From: Bacteroidaceae bacterium
Lineage (GTDB): Bacteria > Bacteroidota > Bacteroidia > Bacteroidales > Bacteroidaceae
Assembly (NCBI GenBank): GCA_017483605.1
Contig: JAFUWG010000001.1
Span: forward strand, 1 to 64,000
DNA: 64,000 nucleotides
Reading direction: 5' to 3'
This document shows, piece by piece, positions 46,024 to 55,306 of the stretch. Both the position numbers and the translations under genes were made by a program. Numbering within the stretch: position 1 is the stretch's first letter; each line of letters opens with the position of its first letter. The notes beneath the pieces are model-generated. The model did no database searches. It was not told the origin of the DNA and was given only the letters and a program-made list of their open reading frames with translations.

Positions 46024-47007
46024 ATGGAAAGTAAAAATGATATTCTTGTTAGTGTCTGTTCAATCACATACAATCAGGCACCTTATATTCGCCAGTGCAT
46101 AGATGGCATCTTGATGCAAAAGACAAATTTTAAGTACGAGGTGATAATTCATGATGATTGTTCTACGGATGGTACAACGGAAATCATTCGTGAATACGCT
46201 GAAAAGTATCCAGATTTGATTGTGCCGATATTTCAATCTGTAAATCAATACCAGAACGGGAATAGAAGTATTATGGCAACCTTTGTCTATCCAAAAGCGA
46301 GAGGGAAATATATTGCGATATGTGAAGGCGATGACTATTGGACTGACCCGTTGAAATTGCAGAAACAGGTGGATTTTCTAGAGGAACATCCTGATTATGG
46401 GATGTGTTATACGAAGACATATAAGTTGTATAACAATAAGATTACAGGTGTATGGGGGGACGAGGATTGTTCTTTTTATGGGTTGTTGAATTATAAGATA
46501 ATACCAACTTTGTCAAGAGTAGAGAGACGTTCTGTTTATGATAGATACATTGCGGAAATAAAACCACAAACGCACAATTGGCTTATGGGAGATTTCCCTG
46601 CTCTTCTTTTTTATTCTCTTGAATCTAAAATTCATATGATTAATGAAGTTACAGGTGTATATAGAGTATTAGACAGTAGTGCTTCGCATAGTAAGGATAT
46701 GAATAAGTTAATTAGATTTTATGATAGTGCAGATGATATAAGAATATTTTTTCTCAATAAGTATATAAAGAATGATCAAGAAAGGGCAAACCTGTTGAAA
46801 CAAATAAAGAAAAACGGAATTCAATATAAAATCAGTTTATATGTACAACACAATGATTTTGAAAAAGCAAGAGGATTGTATCATGAAGCCAATATCTATT
46901 TGGAAAGAACAAAAAGAATGGAATATGGTATAGCAGTTTGTTCCCCAATTTTATTTAGCATATATAGAAAGGTGAAAAAGATAAAGACTCTTTTTGCAAG
47001 TAATTAG
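46024..47007 (+). CDS. Family 2 glycosyltransferase
   Basis: The 327-residue protein has a GT-A fold: VSVCSITYNQAPYIRQCIDG, YEVIIHDDCSTDGTTEIIRE and the metal-binding ICEGDDYWTDPLKLQKQV. Glycosyltransferases of this kind (similar to those named WcaA-like) add one sugar to the growing lipid-linked unit. Donor and acceptor are unknown. The stop codon lies within a 14-bp tandem duplication (TAGAATTAAGTGAC, twice, 47005-47032). Confidence 0.9.
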   Translation: MESKNDILVSVCSITYNQAPYIRQCIDGILMQKTNFKYEVIIHDDCSTDGTTEIIREYAEKYPDLIVPIFQSVNQYQNGNRSIMATFVYPKARGKYIAICEGDDYWTDPLKLQKQVDFLEEHPDYGMCYTKTYKLYNNKITGVWGDEDCSFYGLLNYKIIPTLSRVERRSVYDRYIAEIKPQTHNWLMGDFPALLFYSLESKIHMINEVTGVYRVLDSSASHSKDMNKLIRFYDSADDIRIFFLNKYIKNDQERANLLKQIKKNGIQYKISLYVQHNDFEKARGLYHEANIYLERTKRMEYGIAVCSPILFSIYRKVKKIKTLFASN

Positions 47008-47119
47008 AATTAAGTGACTAGAATTAAGTGACGAAAGATTGTATTAGTTAATAATAGGATTAGAATAAAATAAACTTATTTGGCGGAGTATTTTAAAAGG
47101 GAGATGTGAGGTGATTTTT

Positions 47120-47737
47120 ATGGTACAGAAATTTGTTCGGTATATTGAGGGGTGGAGAAATCGTAAATTGATTGCCCAACATGCTATTATTGGAAAAGGG
47201 ACTATGAATCGTGATATAAAGATACGATTAGATAATCCCCAAGAAAAAAGAACTTATTTGAAAATAGGAACAAATTGTATAGTTTCTGGCACATTCATTT
47301 TTGAATCACCCCAAGGATATGTTACCATTGGTAATCATTCATATATCGGGGGGGGGATTTTTATCTGTCGATCTTCAATTAATATAGGCAATAATGTTAC
47401 CATTGCATGGGGCGGAACAATTTATGACCATGACTCGCATTCTTTGGACTACATGAAACGCAGACAAGATATAGATGACGAACTGAATGACATTCGAAGT
47501 GGTCGCAACTTCATTGCTAATAAGGATTGGAGTTGTGTTAATAGTAAACCGATTAAGATATGTGATGATGCTTGGATTGGTATGAATGTTTTCATTTTGA
47601 AAGGCGTGACAGTTGGTGAAGGTGCGATTGTGGGGGCAGGAAGTGTGGTTACGAAAGATGTTCCAGCATGGACGGTCGTGGCTGGTAATCCTGCAAGAGT
47701 AGTGAAAACACTAAAAATAAACTCTTCAAAAATATGA
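47120..47737 (+). CDS. Hexapeptide-repeat O-acyltransferase with internal G9 tract
   Basis: The 205-residue protein is a left-handed beta-helix acyltransferase: [37 protein letters not shown], the catalytic DHDSHSLD, then [20 protein letters not shown] and AGNPARVVK. It probably acetylates a sugar of the polymer. Gly77-Gly79 are encoded by a run of nine G (47348-47356) in an otherwise AT-rich gene, a likely slippage site. ATG 47120 is preferred to GTG 47111, because GAGGTGA lies just before it as a ribosome-binding site. Confidence 0.85.
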   Translation: MVQKFVRYIEGWRNRKLIAQHAIIGKGTMNRDIKIRLDNPQEKRTYLKIGTNCIVSGTFIFESPQGYVTIGNHSYIGGGIFICRSSINIGNNVTIAWGGTIYDHDSHSLDYMKRRQDIDDELNDIRSGRNFIANKDWSCVNSKPIKICDDAWIGMNVFILKGVTVGEGAIVGAGSVVTKDVPAWTVVAGNPARVVKTLKINSSKI

Positions 47738-48624
47738 AAATATTAGTTGTTGGCTCCAAAGGGTTCATTGGGAGTCATTGTGTGGAATACTTCTCTAAAG
47801 ACAATGAAGTATGGGGGTGTGATGTGGTATTAGATTACAACACTCCTAAATATGTAGCAATCGACTCTGTTGATAGCGATTTTCTGGAAATTTTCCAACA
47901 AAGTTCATTTGATGTGTGCATCAATTGCTCGGGAGCAGCAAATGTTCCATTTTCCTTACAGAAGCCGTTTAATGACTTTAAACTTAATACACTTAATGTG
48001 TTTAAGTTGTTGGAAGCCATTCGGCTATATGCACCGACATGTAAATTCATTACCATGTCTAGTGCTGCTGTGTATGGTAATCCTGAATATCTTCCTATCA
48101 CTGAGGGACAGAAATGTAAGCCCGTCTCGCCTTATGGATTCCACAAAGTGATGGCTGAGATGATATGCGAGGAATATAGCAGATTTTGGGGGATGAAAAC
48201 ATGTTGTTTACGAATATTCTCGGCATACGGCCCTCGGCTGAAGAAGCAACTCTTTTGGGATTTATGTCATAAAATAAAGGAACAAGAAGAACCAACTCTT
48301 TGGGGTACTGGTCGTGAAAGCCGAGATTTTATTTATATCAGCGATATCATAAAGATTGTAGATTTGGCTATAAATCATTCAATGTTTGATGGTGAGGTTG
48401 TAAATGTAGCTAATGGAAAACAGATAACGATTGCAGAGGTTGCAGAAACTGTTCGTCAAACCTACGGAACTGATAAAATCATTCGTTTTAACGGTGAGAC
48501 ACGTGAGGGCGATCCGATAAATTGGGAGGCGGATATAGAAACAATAAAAAAATGGGGATATGTAAAAACCGTAGATTTAGACGAAGGTGTTAAAAACTAT
48601 ATTAATTGGATAAACAAATTGTAA
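47734..48624 (+). CDS. NAD-dependent epimerase/dehydratase
   Basis: The 296-residue extended SDR begins [20 protein letters not shown]. Active-site motifs are TMSSAAVYG and YGFHK (Tyr-x-x-x-Lys). The C-terminal region RDFIYISDI and [14 protein letters not shown] fits UDP-sugar 4-epimerase or 4,6-dehydratase relatives. It should make a precursor sugar for the polymer. The start overlaps the acyltransferase stop by 4 bases, so slippage in the upstream gene could also alter its translation. Confidence 0.88.
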   Translation: MKILVVGSKGFIGSHCVEYFSKDNEVWGCDVVLDYNTPKYVAIDSVDSDFLEIFQQSSFDVCINCSGAANVPFSLQKPFNDFKLNTLNVFKLLEAIRLYAPTCKFITMSSAAVYGNPEYLPITEGQKCKPVSPYGFHKVMAEMICEEYSRFWGMKTCCLRIFSAYGPRLKKQLFWDLCHKIKEQEEPTLWGTGRESRDFIYISDIIKIVDLAINHSMFDGEVVNVANGKQITIAEVAETVRQTYGTDKIIRFNGETREGDPINWEADIETIKKWGYVKTVDLDEGVKNYINWINKL

Positions 48625-48630
48625 AAACTC

Positions 48631-49782
48631 ATGTATATGGAAGGGCGAGTACGCATTGGAATCTATTATAAGTGGGACAAATCATGGATGGGAGGATTTT
48701 ATTACATTCAAAATTTGTTGGTGTCTCTTAATTTCCTAAATGATGAAGAAAAACCAATGATAGATTTTTATTGTCGGGAATTTGATATTTTTGAAAAGAT
48801 GTCAAAATTTTCGTCATATCCGTATTTAATTTACAATGAGGTTAAAGAATCTTTTTTATACAGAGGTATTAAAAAGTTTATTCGTTATATCAATGAAGAT
48901 TTGGCATATCGGATTCCAACCATAAAATTCAGAAAGGATGACTTATTTGTTTATCCTTATGAAATGTCAACAAATATTCCATGTGTAAGCTGGAAACCTG
49001 ACTTCCAAGAAAAATATCTTCCTGAATATTTCTCGAAAAAGGAAGTGAAATATCGAGATTTTTCCATCATATATTCAAGCAAACATAATGTTCCAATTGT
49101 TTTTAGCAGTTTTGATAGTCTAAATGACTATAAGAAGTTTTATCCTCATTTCAATAATAAAATATTTGTCTTACACTTTGGTGTCAATATTCCAGATTTT
49201 TCAAATGTGAGAATCGAAGAACTATATAAACGCTATGAAATTTCTTCTCCATATTTGTTGTGTGCAAATCAGTTTTGGAAACACAAAAATCATCTGTTCC
49301 TATTTCGTGCCTTTAAAAAAGCACTCGATGCAGGATTGAAAATGCAACTTATATGTACAGGCGCATTTTCTGATTATCGAAACACTCAATACATAAAGGA
49401 TATTAAAGACTATATCAAGACTTTCCATTTAGAAAACAAAATAAAGTTTCTCGGATTGATAGAAAAAACGGAGTTATTATGTTTAATGAGTAATTCTTAT
49501 GCTATAGTGCAGCCTTCATTGTTCGAAGGATGGAATACAACTGTGGAAGAATGTAAAGCCTTGAATAAATTTGTATTTTTGTCCAATATAAATGTGCATA
49601 AAGAACAAATGAGTCAGAATGTCTGTTTTTTTGACCCGCATAATGAATCTGATTTGGTGGAAAAACTACTCCATGTCTCACCAATTGTTAAACCTTGCGA
49701 TTATTCTACTTCTATGAAGGATTTTGGAAAAAGTTTCATGGCTATAATTAGATATATGAAACAAGACAATCTTGCTATATGA
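48631..49782 (+). CDS. GT4-type glycosyltransferase
   Basis: The 383-residue protein has a GT-B fold. The N domain begins RIGIYYKWDKSWMGGFYYIQ with the donor-side glycine motif. In the C domain PYLLCANQFWKHKNHLFLFR and AIVQPSLFEGWNTTVEECKA are the retaining GT4 signatures (the E-x7-E region). It likely transfers a hexose or deoxyhexose. Two ATG codons are possible (48631, 48637); the choice changes only two residues. Strongly AT-rich. Confidence 0.87.
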   Translation: MYMEGRVRIGIYYKWDKSWMGGFYYIQNLLVSLNFLNDEEKPMIDFYCREFDIFEKMSKFSSYPYLIYNEVKESFLYRGIKKFIRYINEDLAYRIPTIKFRKDDLFVYPYEMSTNIPCVSWKPDFQEKYLPEYFSKKEVKYRDFSIIYSSKHNVPIVFSSFDSLNDYKKFYPHFNNKIFVLHFGVNIPDFSNVRIEELYKRYEISSPYLLCANQFWKHKNHLFLFRAFKKALDAGLKMQLICTGAFSDYRNTQYIKDIKDYIKTFHLENKIKFLGLIEKTELLCLMSNSYAIVQPSLFEGWNTTVEECKALNKFVFLSNINVHKEQMSQNVCFFDPHNESDLVEKLLHVSPIVKPCDYSTSMKDFGKSFMAIIRYMKQDNLAI

Positions 49783-49821
49783 AAATAGTTTTCACTATTA
49801 GAATAGAATAATTCTTTCTGT

Positions 49822-51012
49822 ATGATTGTTTTTCAATACATCGTATTGTTTTTGGCAATGCTTTTTATTTTATATTTATCGGGGCGTAAACTCAGATATA
49901 AATATAAAATCTTATCGCCAGCAGGTATTACAGCAATTTTTGTGTATACTCTGAATGAAGGACTGAGATATGGAAGAGGAATGGATTACAATTTGTATGC
50001 GATGAATTATGAAGATTTGGCTGCAGGAAAAGAATCCAGATGGGATATGAGTTTTTTATATATTGCCAAATTTTTGATAAATTTTGATATTCCATGGCAG
50101 GGTTATGTTTTATTAATGAGTTTTATGTTTATTTTTGCAACCCTTTGTTTGTTGCGAAACTATCAAGAACTTTGCCCTTGGGCTTTACCGCTTTTCGTAA
50201 TGTTTTCAATACATGAGGTCGAAAATATGGTGAGATGGTACATGGGATTTTCTTTTGTTTTAATCGGACTTTCATTTATGATAGACGGGAAAAAGAAAGG
50301 ACTGATATACTTTCTTCTATATAGCATTTTTGCTTGTACTTTTCATGTCGCATTAGCCCCTGTGCCTATTATCTTATATTTAGTAACGTTGAAAAAAACT
50401 CCCTTTTTTTCTCCGTTTATCACAATCCTTCTTTTTTTTGCAATATCTTTCTCGTTCCAATCAAAGTTCATGCTGAAATTCGTTGAATTTGCGAATGTGC
50501 TATCACTTGTTTCCGAGCGATTTGAGAATTATGGAAATGATGCTGAATTTTGGCTTACAGGAGGATTCGCAGGAGAAGGTGGTTTTTCTGTTTTGCCAGA
50601 TATACAAGAGTTATTGATCTTAGGTTGCATGGTCATTTGGGGGTATAGAACAATCTCTGTTGCAGGGAAAAAATATCTATATGCTTATAATCTGTTTATT
50701 ATTGGTTTATTACTACACCCTATAGCAAGGCAGATAGAATTGGTCGGAAGATTTGCTCAACCCTTTTATTTTTTCCGTGGCATCGTATTAGCAGGTATTA
50801 TATATTATATTTACCAGAAAAAGACTCTTGTTGTTAAACCTGTATTCTTGACCTTGTCCTTGTTGATTTTTCTTAATATGGGACGACGATATATTGCCGC
50901 TCCCATCAAGAGCGTTCCAGATCATTATCTATATATATGGGATAGTGATGGAAAATCTTATGAAAGCATGTATGAGTCTTGGCTGTTTGATATTAAAAAT
51001 ATCCAAAAATAG
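49822..51012 (+). CDS. wzy: EpsG-family polysaccharide polymerase (Wzy type)
   Basis: The 396-residue membrane protein has about 10-12 helices and motifs of the EpsG family: TLNEGLRYGRGMDYNLYA near the N terminus, VRWYMGFSFVLIGLSF, and FHVALAPVPIILY. It should join the flipped repeat units in the periplasm. Wzy sequences vary widely, so the call rests on topology, the GRGxDY motif and its partnership with wzx. A 39-bp gap separates it from the glycosyltransferase upstream. Confidence 0.85.
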   Translation: MIVFQYIVLFLAMLFILYLSGRKLRYKYKILSPAGITAIFVYTLNEGLRYGRGMDYNLYAMNYEDLAAGKESRWDMSFLYIAKFLINFDIPWQGYVLLMSFMFIFATLCLLRNYQELCPWALPLFVMFSIHEVENMVRWYMGFSFVLIGLSFMIDGKKKGLIYFLLYSIFACTFHVALAPVPIILYLVTLKKTPFFSPFITILLFFAISFSFQSKFMLKFVEFANVLSLVSERFENYGNDAEFWLTGGFAGEGGFSVLPDIQELLILGCMVIWGYRTISVAGKKYLYAYNLFIIGLLLHPIARQIELVGRFAQPFYFFRGIVLAGIIYYIYQKKTLVVKPVFLTLSLLIFLNMGRRYIAAPIKSVPDHYLYIWDSDGKSYESMYESWLFDIKNIQK

Positions 51013-51088
51013 ATAAGTTAATAAACAATAAATATATTCCAATTATTTGGAAAGCAGCATAGAAGTTATATATTAAAAACGATGTATT

Positions 51089-51832
51089 ATGGGTAATCCA
51101 TTAGTAACAATAATCATAGCATCATATAATTCAGGGAAGACAATACGAAGAGCACTGGATAGTGTGGAGACTCAGACTTTGCAAGATTGGGAGTGTTTGA
51201 TTGTTGATGGTGCATCAAAAGATGACACTATTGATATTGTGAAAGAATTCGCTGCTCAAGATGCTCGCTTCAGATATATATCAGAACCAGATAAAGGGAT
51301 CTATGATGCCTTTAATAAAGGATGGAAAAATGCAAGAGGTGAATGGATTTATTATCTTGGAAGTGATGATTGGCTTGAGCCAAAAGGATTGCAGGGATTA
51401 GCAAATGAGGCAGAGAGGAAATTTGCTATTATTAGTGGTGACACAAATTTGATTCGGACAGATGGAAGCGTTCGAATTCTGCTATCTGGAATGCCTAATC
51501 TGGGCTGTCATCAGGGCATGATTATGCAAAGATGTATAATGGAAGAGATGGGCGGTTTTGATATGAAATATAAAATAATTGCTGATTACGATTTGATTGT
51601 GAGGATTTTGAATCGGGATAAAGGAATGAAGATTGTACATGTTGTGGTCGCAAATTTTCAAGTAGGGGGCACATCTCAATCGCTCAGCAATATTCTAACA
51701 TATTCAAAAGAACGCTATGAGATAAATAAAAAATTTGGGATGCTAAAGCATCCTTTAATTTCTACGGTTAAGACCGTTCTTAAAAAATATGGCTCAGTTT
51801 TAATTAGAAACGTTATAGGTCGCATAAAATAA
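51089..51832 (+). CDS. Family 2 glycosyltransferase
   Basis: The 247-residue protein begins PLVTIIIASYNSGKTIRRAL, with WECLIVDGASKDDTIDIV, EPDKGIYDAFNKGWKNA and the DxD-like YYLGSDDW motif. The EPDxGIYDAMNKG signature places it in the WcaA/PglI-like GT2 set that often adds GlcNAc or Gal; the sugar here is unknown. It closes the AT-rich block; the following genes have higher GC. Confidence 0.9.
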   Translation: MGNPLVTIIIASYNSGKTIRRALDSVETQTLQDWECLIVDGASKDDTIDIVKEFAAQDARFRYISEPDKGIYDAFNKGWKNARGEWIYYLGSDDWLEPKGLQGLANEAERKFAIISGDTNLIRTDGSVRILLSGMPNLGCHQGMIMQRCIMEEMGGFDMKYKIIADYDLIVRILNRDKGMKIVHVVVANFQVGGTSQSLSNILTYSKERYEINKKFGMLKHPLISTVKTVLKKYGSVLIRNVIGRIK

Positions 51833-51835
51833 CTT

Positions 51836-52558
51836 ATGAATATAGCAGTAGTCATCGCGGGTGGTTCTGGCCACCGCATGGGACAAGATATTCCCAAGCA
51901 GTTTATCAATGTGTATGACAAGCCTGTCATTATTTACACATTGGAGGGTTTTCAGCGTCATCCTCAAGTGGACGCCATAGAGGTGGTGTGCATTGACGGA
52001 TGGCATGACGTTTTGTGGGCATACGCTCACCAGTTCAATATTACAAAACTGAAGTGGGTTGTCAGCGGAGGCAATACAGGACAGGAAAGTATCCGCAACG
52101 GTGTGTTTAATTTGGAAGGAAAGGTTGCGGATGATGACGTGGTTATTATCCATGATGGCATACGTCCGCTGGTGGATGAGTCGGTGTTGACTGACGTGAT
52201 ATTGAAAGCACAGAAATATGGAAATGCCGTCACGTCACTTCCTTATAATGAACAGATTTTTGTGGTCAATACGGAAGATGAAAGCACGACCAAGCAATAT
52301 ATTCCTCGTGAGACGCTCCGTAGAGTCTCGACACCACAGGCGTATAAATTCGGGAGATTGGATTGGGCGTACCATGAAGCCTATGAGAAAGAAATCGGCA
52401 TCTATGGCTCTGCCTATACGAATACGATGATGGTGGAACTGGGTGAGACGCTGCATTTTGCGGCCGGTTCTGACAAGAACATCAAGTTAACTACAAAGGA
52501 TGATTTGGAGATGTTCAAGGGGTATTTGAAAAAGGATAAAGACAATTGGCTGAAATAA
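51836..52558 (+). CDS. IspD/TarI-like cytidylyltransferase
   Basis: The 240-residue nucleotidyltransferase begins MNIAVVIAGGSGHRMGQDIP and then KQF, the CTP-binding loop. VVIIHDGIRPLVDE and QAYKFG match the IspD/TarI family. With a coupled SDR gene and a LicD gene right after, a CDP-polyol role (for example CDP-ribitol, as TarI) is more likely than the isoprenoid IspD. That is an inference from context. The stop overlaps the next start (TAATG). Confidence 0.82.
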   Translation: MNIAVVIAGGSGHRMGQDIPKQFINVYDKPVIIYTLEGFQRHPQVDAIEVVCIDGWHDVLWAYAHQFNITKLKWVVSGGNTGQESIRNGVFNLEGKVADDDVVIIHDGIRPLVDESVLTDVILKAQKYGNAVTSLPYNEQIFVVNTEDESTTKQYIPRETLRRVSTPQAYKFGRLDWAYHEAYEKEIGIYGSAYTNTMMVELGETLHFAAGSDKNIKLTTKDDLEMFKGYLKKDKDNWLK

Positions 52559-53616
52559 TGAAAATAATAGAAAACGATTTATATCAGGAGGACATTCGGA
52601 ATGTTGCAGGGCTGCCTCTCCCCTGGGAGAAGTTGAGAAACGGTTCTTTGTTGGTTTCTGGAGCCACAGGATTTATGGGGAGTTTCCTCGTGGATGTCAT
52701 TATGTACCAAAATCAAGAGAACGGCCTGAATTGTAAAGTGTATGCTCTTGGCCGTAATAAGGATAAGGCTAAGGCTCGATTTGGGTATTGTTATGATTCG
52801 CCTTTGTTTCAGTTTATCCCATACGATATTAATCTTCCATTTGAAAGAGAAGACATTGGGCGTGTGGATTATGTGCTGCATTTGGCGAGTAACACTCATC
52901 CGGTGGCATACGCTACGGATCCTATCGGGACAATAACGACCAATATCATCGGTACACAAAACATGTTGGAGTTCGCTCATAAACATCATACGATACGCTG
53001 TGCTTTTGCCTCGTCCAATGAAATATATGGGGAGAACAGAGGAGATGTGGAGAAATTTGATGAAACATATTGTGGTTATATTGATTGTAACACAATGCGG
53101 GCGGGATACCCGGAAAGCAAACGGTGTGGGGAGGCTTTATGCCAAGCCTACATCAAGCAAAAGGAGATGGATATTGTCATTCCTCGCTTGACTCGCTCGT
53201 ATGGGCCGACCATGCTGACAAGTGATACGAAGGCGATATCGCAGTTTATCCGTAAGGCAATCAATGGGGAGAATATCGTGCTAAAGAGTGACGGGACTCA
53301 ATACTATTCCTATACATACGTGGCAGATGCGGTATCTGGTTTATTGTATGTCCTCTTGATGGGAAAGAAGGGGGAAGCGTATAACATTGCGGATGATGCA
53401 TCGGACATCATGCTGAAGGATTTGGCACATATTATTGCGACATCAGTAGGTAAAGAGGTCGTGTTTGAAATCCCAGACAGTGTGGAGTCTGCGGGATATA
53501 GCAAGGCGACAAAAGCGAGGTTGAAAAGTGAAAAGTTGCAGTCTTTGGGATGGAAAGCGGTGTACAATATAGAAGAAGGAATAAAGAGAACGATTAGTAT
53601 TTTGCAAGAAAGATGA
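52558..53616 (+). CDS. NAD-dependent epimerase/dehydratase
   Basis: The 352-residue extended SDR has GSLLVSGATGFMGSFLVDV, HLASNTHPV, ASSNEIYG and a catalytic YPESKRCGEALC (Tyr-x-x-x-Lys). A TarI-like cytidylyltransferase upstream and LicD downstream, both overlapping, make a three-gene module. The module probably makes and transfers a CDP-activated residue. The ATG at 52558 is chosen for the TAATG overlap; an in-frame start 4 codons earlier is less likely. Confidence 0.87.
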   Translation: MKIIENDLYQEDIRNVAGLPLPWEKLRNGSLLVSGATGFMGSFLVDVIMYQNQENGLNCKVYALGRNKDKAKARFGYCYDSPLFQFIPYDINLPFEREDIGRVDYVLHLASNTHPVAYATDPIGTITTNIIGTQNMLEFAHKHHTIRCAFASSNEIYGENRGDVEKFDETYCGYIDCNTMRAGYPESKRCGEALCQAYIKQKEMDIVIPRLTRSYGPTMLTSDTKAISQFIRKAINGENIVLKSDGTQYYSYTYVADAVSGLLYVLLMGKKGEAYNIADDASDIMLKDLAHIIATSVGKEVVFEIPDSVESAGYSKATKARLKSEKLQSLGWKAVYNIEEGIKRTISILQER

Positions 53617-54440
53617 AAGAGAAATATGAGCATCTGAACGAGTTGCAACGTGCAGGTCTAAATATATTGAAGGAAATCATAAAGATTTGTGACAGGCATA
53701 ATCTTAAGTATTATATTTATGGTGGTACACTTTTAGGAGCGATACGCCATAAGGGATTTATACCTTGGGATGATGACGTGGATATTGCCATGCCACGTAA
53801 AGACTTTGAGAGGCTAAAGCAATATCAAGAGGAATTTCCTGACTATATGTTCTTGGATACGATACAAAGGGAAGGACATCAATGGACTGCGGCACATGTG
53901 GTCGACAAAAGATTGAAATTGGAAGTTGGCAAAGGACAGAAACACGCCGAAATGTTTGTTTGGGTTGATATTTTGATTATAGATGGAGCTCCTAATCCTA
54001 AAACGCTCAAATTCAGACTGTTTGGTGTAATATATTTGACGGCACGATTATTATACAAGTTCTCAAATTTCAGTAATGAGGTGGATTTGGAAAAAGAGCG
54101 TTCTGGAATAGAATCCCTTTTCATTAAGTTTGCGAAATTCACTCATGTAGAAAGAATTGTCAGCCAACATAAAGCCGGGTGTTTTTTTGATTGGATTTGT
54201 CGCAGGTACGATTTGGATAAATGCGAATATGGTGCTACGTTAGGAGGCCCGCAGAAGATGGAGGAAACACAACCCAAATCATGGTTCGGAGAAGGGCGTG
54301 AGTTGTTGTTCGAGGATATTAAGGTTAATGGAATGGCTGGTACAGAAAACTTCCTCGTCAAATTCTATGGTCCGAACTATATGACCCCGCCTCCAGTAGA
54401 CAAGAGAAATCAACACAATGTGAAGATTGTTCAAGCATAA
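53613..54440 (+). CDS. LicD-family phosphotransferase
   Basis: The 275-residue protein carries the LicD signature YIYGGTLLGAIRHKGFIPWD followed by DDVDIAMPRKDFERL, and ends VKFYGPNYMTPPPVDKRN. LicD enzymes transfer phosphocholine or phospho-polyol from a CDP donor to glycans. With the TarI-like and SDR genes before it, a phospho-substituted surface polysaccharide is predicted. The start overlaps the SDR stop by four bases. GC is lower again toward the end. Confidence 0.9.
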   Translation: MKEKYEHLNELQRAGLNILKEIIKICDRHNLKYYIYGGTLLGAIRHKGFIPWDDDVDIAMPRKDFERLKQYQEEFPDYMFLDTIQREGHQWTAAHVVDKRLKLEVGKGQKHAEMFVWVDILIIDGAPNPKTLKFRLFGVIYLTARLLYKFSNFSNEVDLEKERSGIESLFIKFAKFTHVERIVSQHKAGCFFDWICRRYDLDKCEYGATLGGPQKMEETQPKSWFGEGRELLFEDIKVNGMAGTENFLVKFYGPNYMTPPPVDKRNQHNVKIVQA

Positions 54441-54472
54441 TGAGAATTGTGCAACTCAATTAAATCTTTATT

Positions 54473-55306
54473 ATGTCAGAAAATCGACTGAGTGTTTCTA
54501 TCGTCACATACAATACAGATACAGCAGAACTGAGGACTTGCCTTCTGTCACTTCATGCGAAAAAAGTGGGGTGGGTATATGTTATAGACAACTCACGGAA
54601 GGAGTATCTTGCTGATTTCTGCCAAGAGTTTGAAAATGTAGAATATATTCCGAGTGAAAATGTCGGCTATGGAGCGGCACATAATGTCGCAATCCGAAAA
54701 GCAATACAAAGTAAAAAGAGTAAATACCATTTGGTCCTAAATAGCGATGTGTATTTCGAACCTGTGATTTTGGACCAATTGATTGCTTATATGGACGGGC
54801 ATGAGGATACAGCACAAATACAGCCTTATATTGTTTATCCGAATGGGGATTTGCAGTATACAGTGAGGCTACTTCCTTCCCCTGCTAATCTCATTTTTAG
54901 AAGATTCCTTCCCCGCAAAGTAGGCAAAAAAATGGATGAACGCTATACCTTGAAGTTTTGGGACCATAAGACACCTGCCAATGTTGCTTATCATCAAGGT
55001 TCATTTATGTTTTTCAGGATAGAGGCATTCAAAAAGGTGGGTCTTTTTGACGAGCGTTTCTTCATGTACCCAGAGGACATTGATATCACAAGGCGGATGC
55101 ATAAGTATTACAAGACGTTATACTGGCCAGAGGTTTCTATCGTCCATGCTCATCGTGCCGCTTCCTACAAAAATAAAAAAATGTTGAAAATCCATATGGT
55201 GAACATGATTAAATATTTCAACAAATGGGGATGGATATTCGATAAGGAACGTAAAGAGTGGAACAAGCAGTTGTTGGAAGAATTAGGCTATCAAAAGAAT
55301 ATATGA
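54473..55306 (+). CDS. Family 2 glycosyltransferase (rhamnosyltransferase-like)
   Basis: The 277-residue protein has SVSIVTYNTDTAELRTCLLS, YIPSENVGYGAAHNVAI and LVLNSDVYFEP, followed by GSFMFFRIEAFKKVGLFDER and FFMYPEDIDITRR. These are the motifs of WbbL-type GT2 enzymes, many of which transfer rhamnose. The donor is not proven. The stop overlaps the next start (ATGA). Confidence 0.88.
   Translation: MSENRLSVSIVTYNTDTAELRTCLLSLHAKKVGWVYVIDNSRKEYLADFCQEFENVEYIPSENVGYGAAHNVAIRKAIQSKKSKYHLVLNSDVYFEPVILDQLIAYMDGHEDTAQIQPYIVYPNGDLQYTVRLLPSPANLIFRRFLPRKVGKKMDERYTLKFWDHKTPANVAYHQGSFMFFRIEAFKKVGLFDERFFMYPEDIDITRRMHKYYKTLYWPEVSIVHAHRAASYKNKKMLKIHMVNMIKYFNKWGWIFDKERKEWNKQLLEELGYQKNI

Noticed and set aside
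51836..52558. Housekeeping IspD of isoprenoid synthesis
   Set aside because: The gene is embedded and overlapped in the polysaccharide operon beside LicD; a dedicated CDP-sugar or polyol role fits better.
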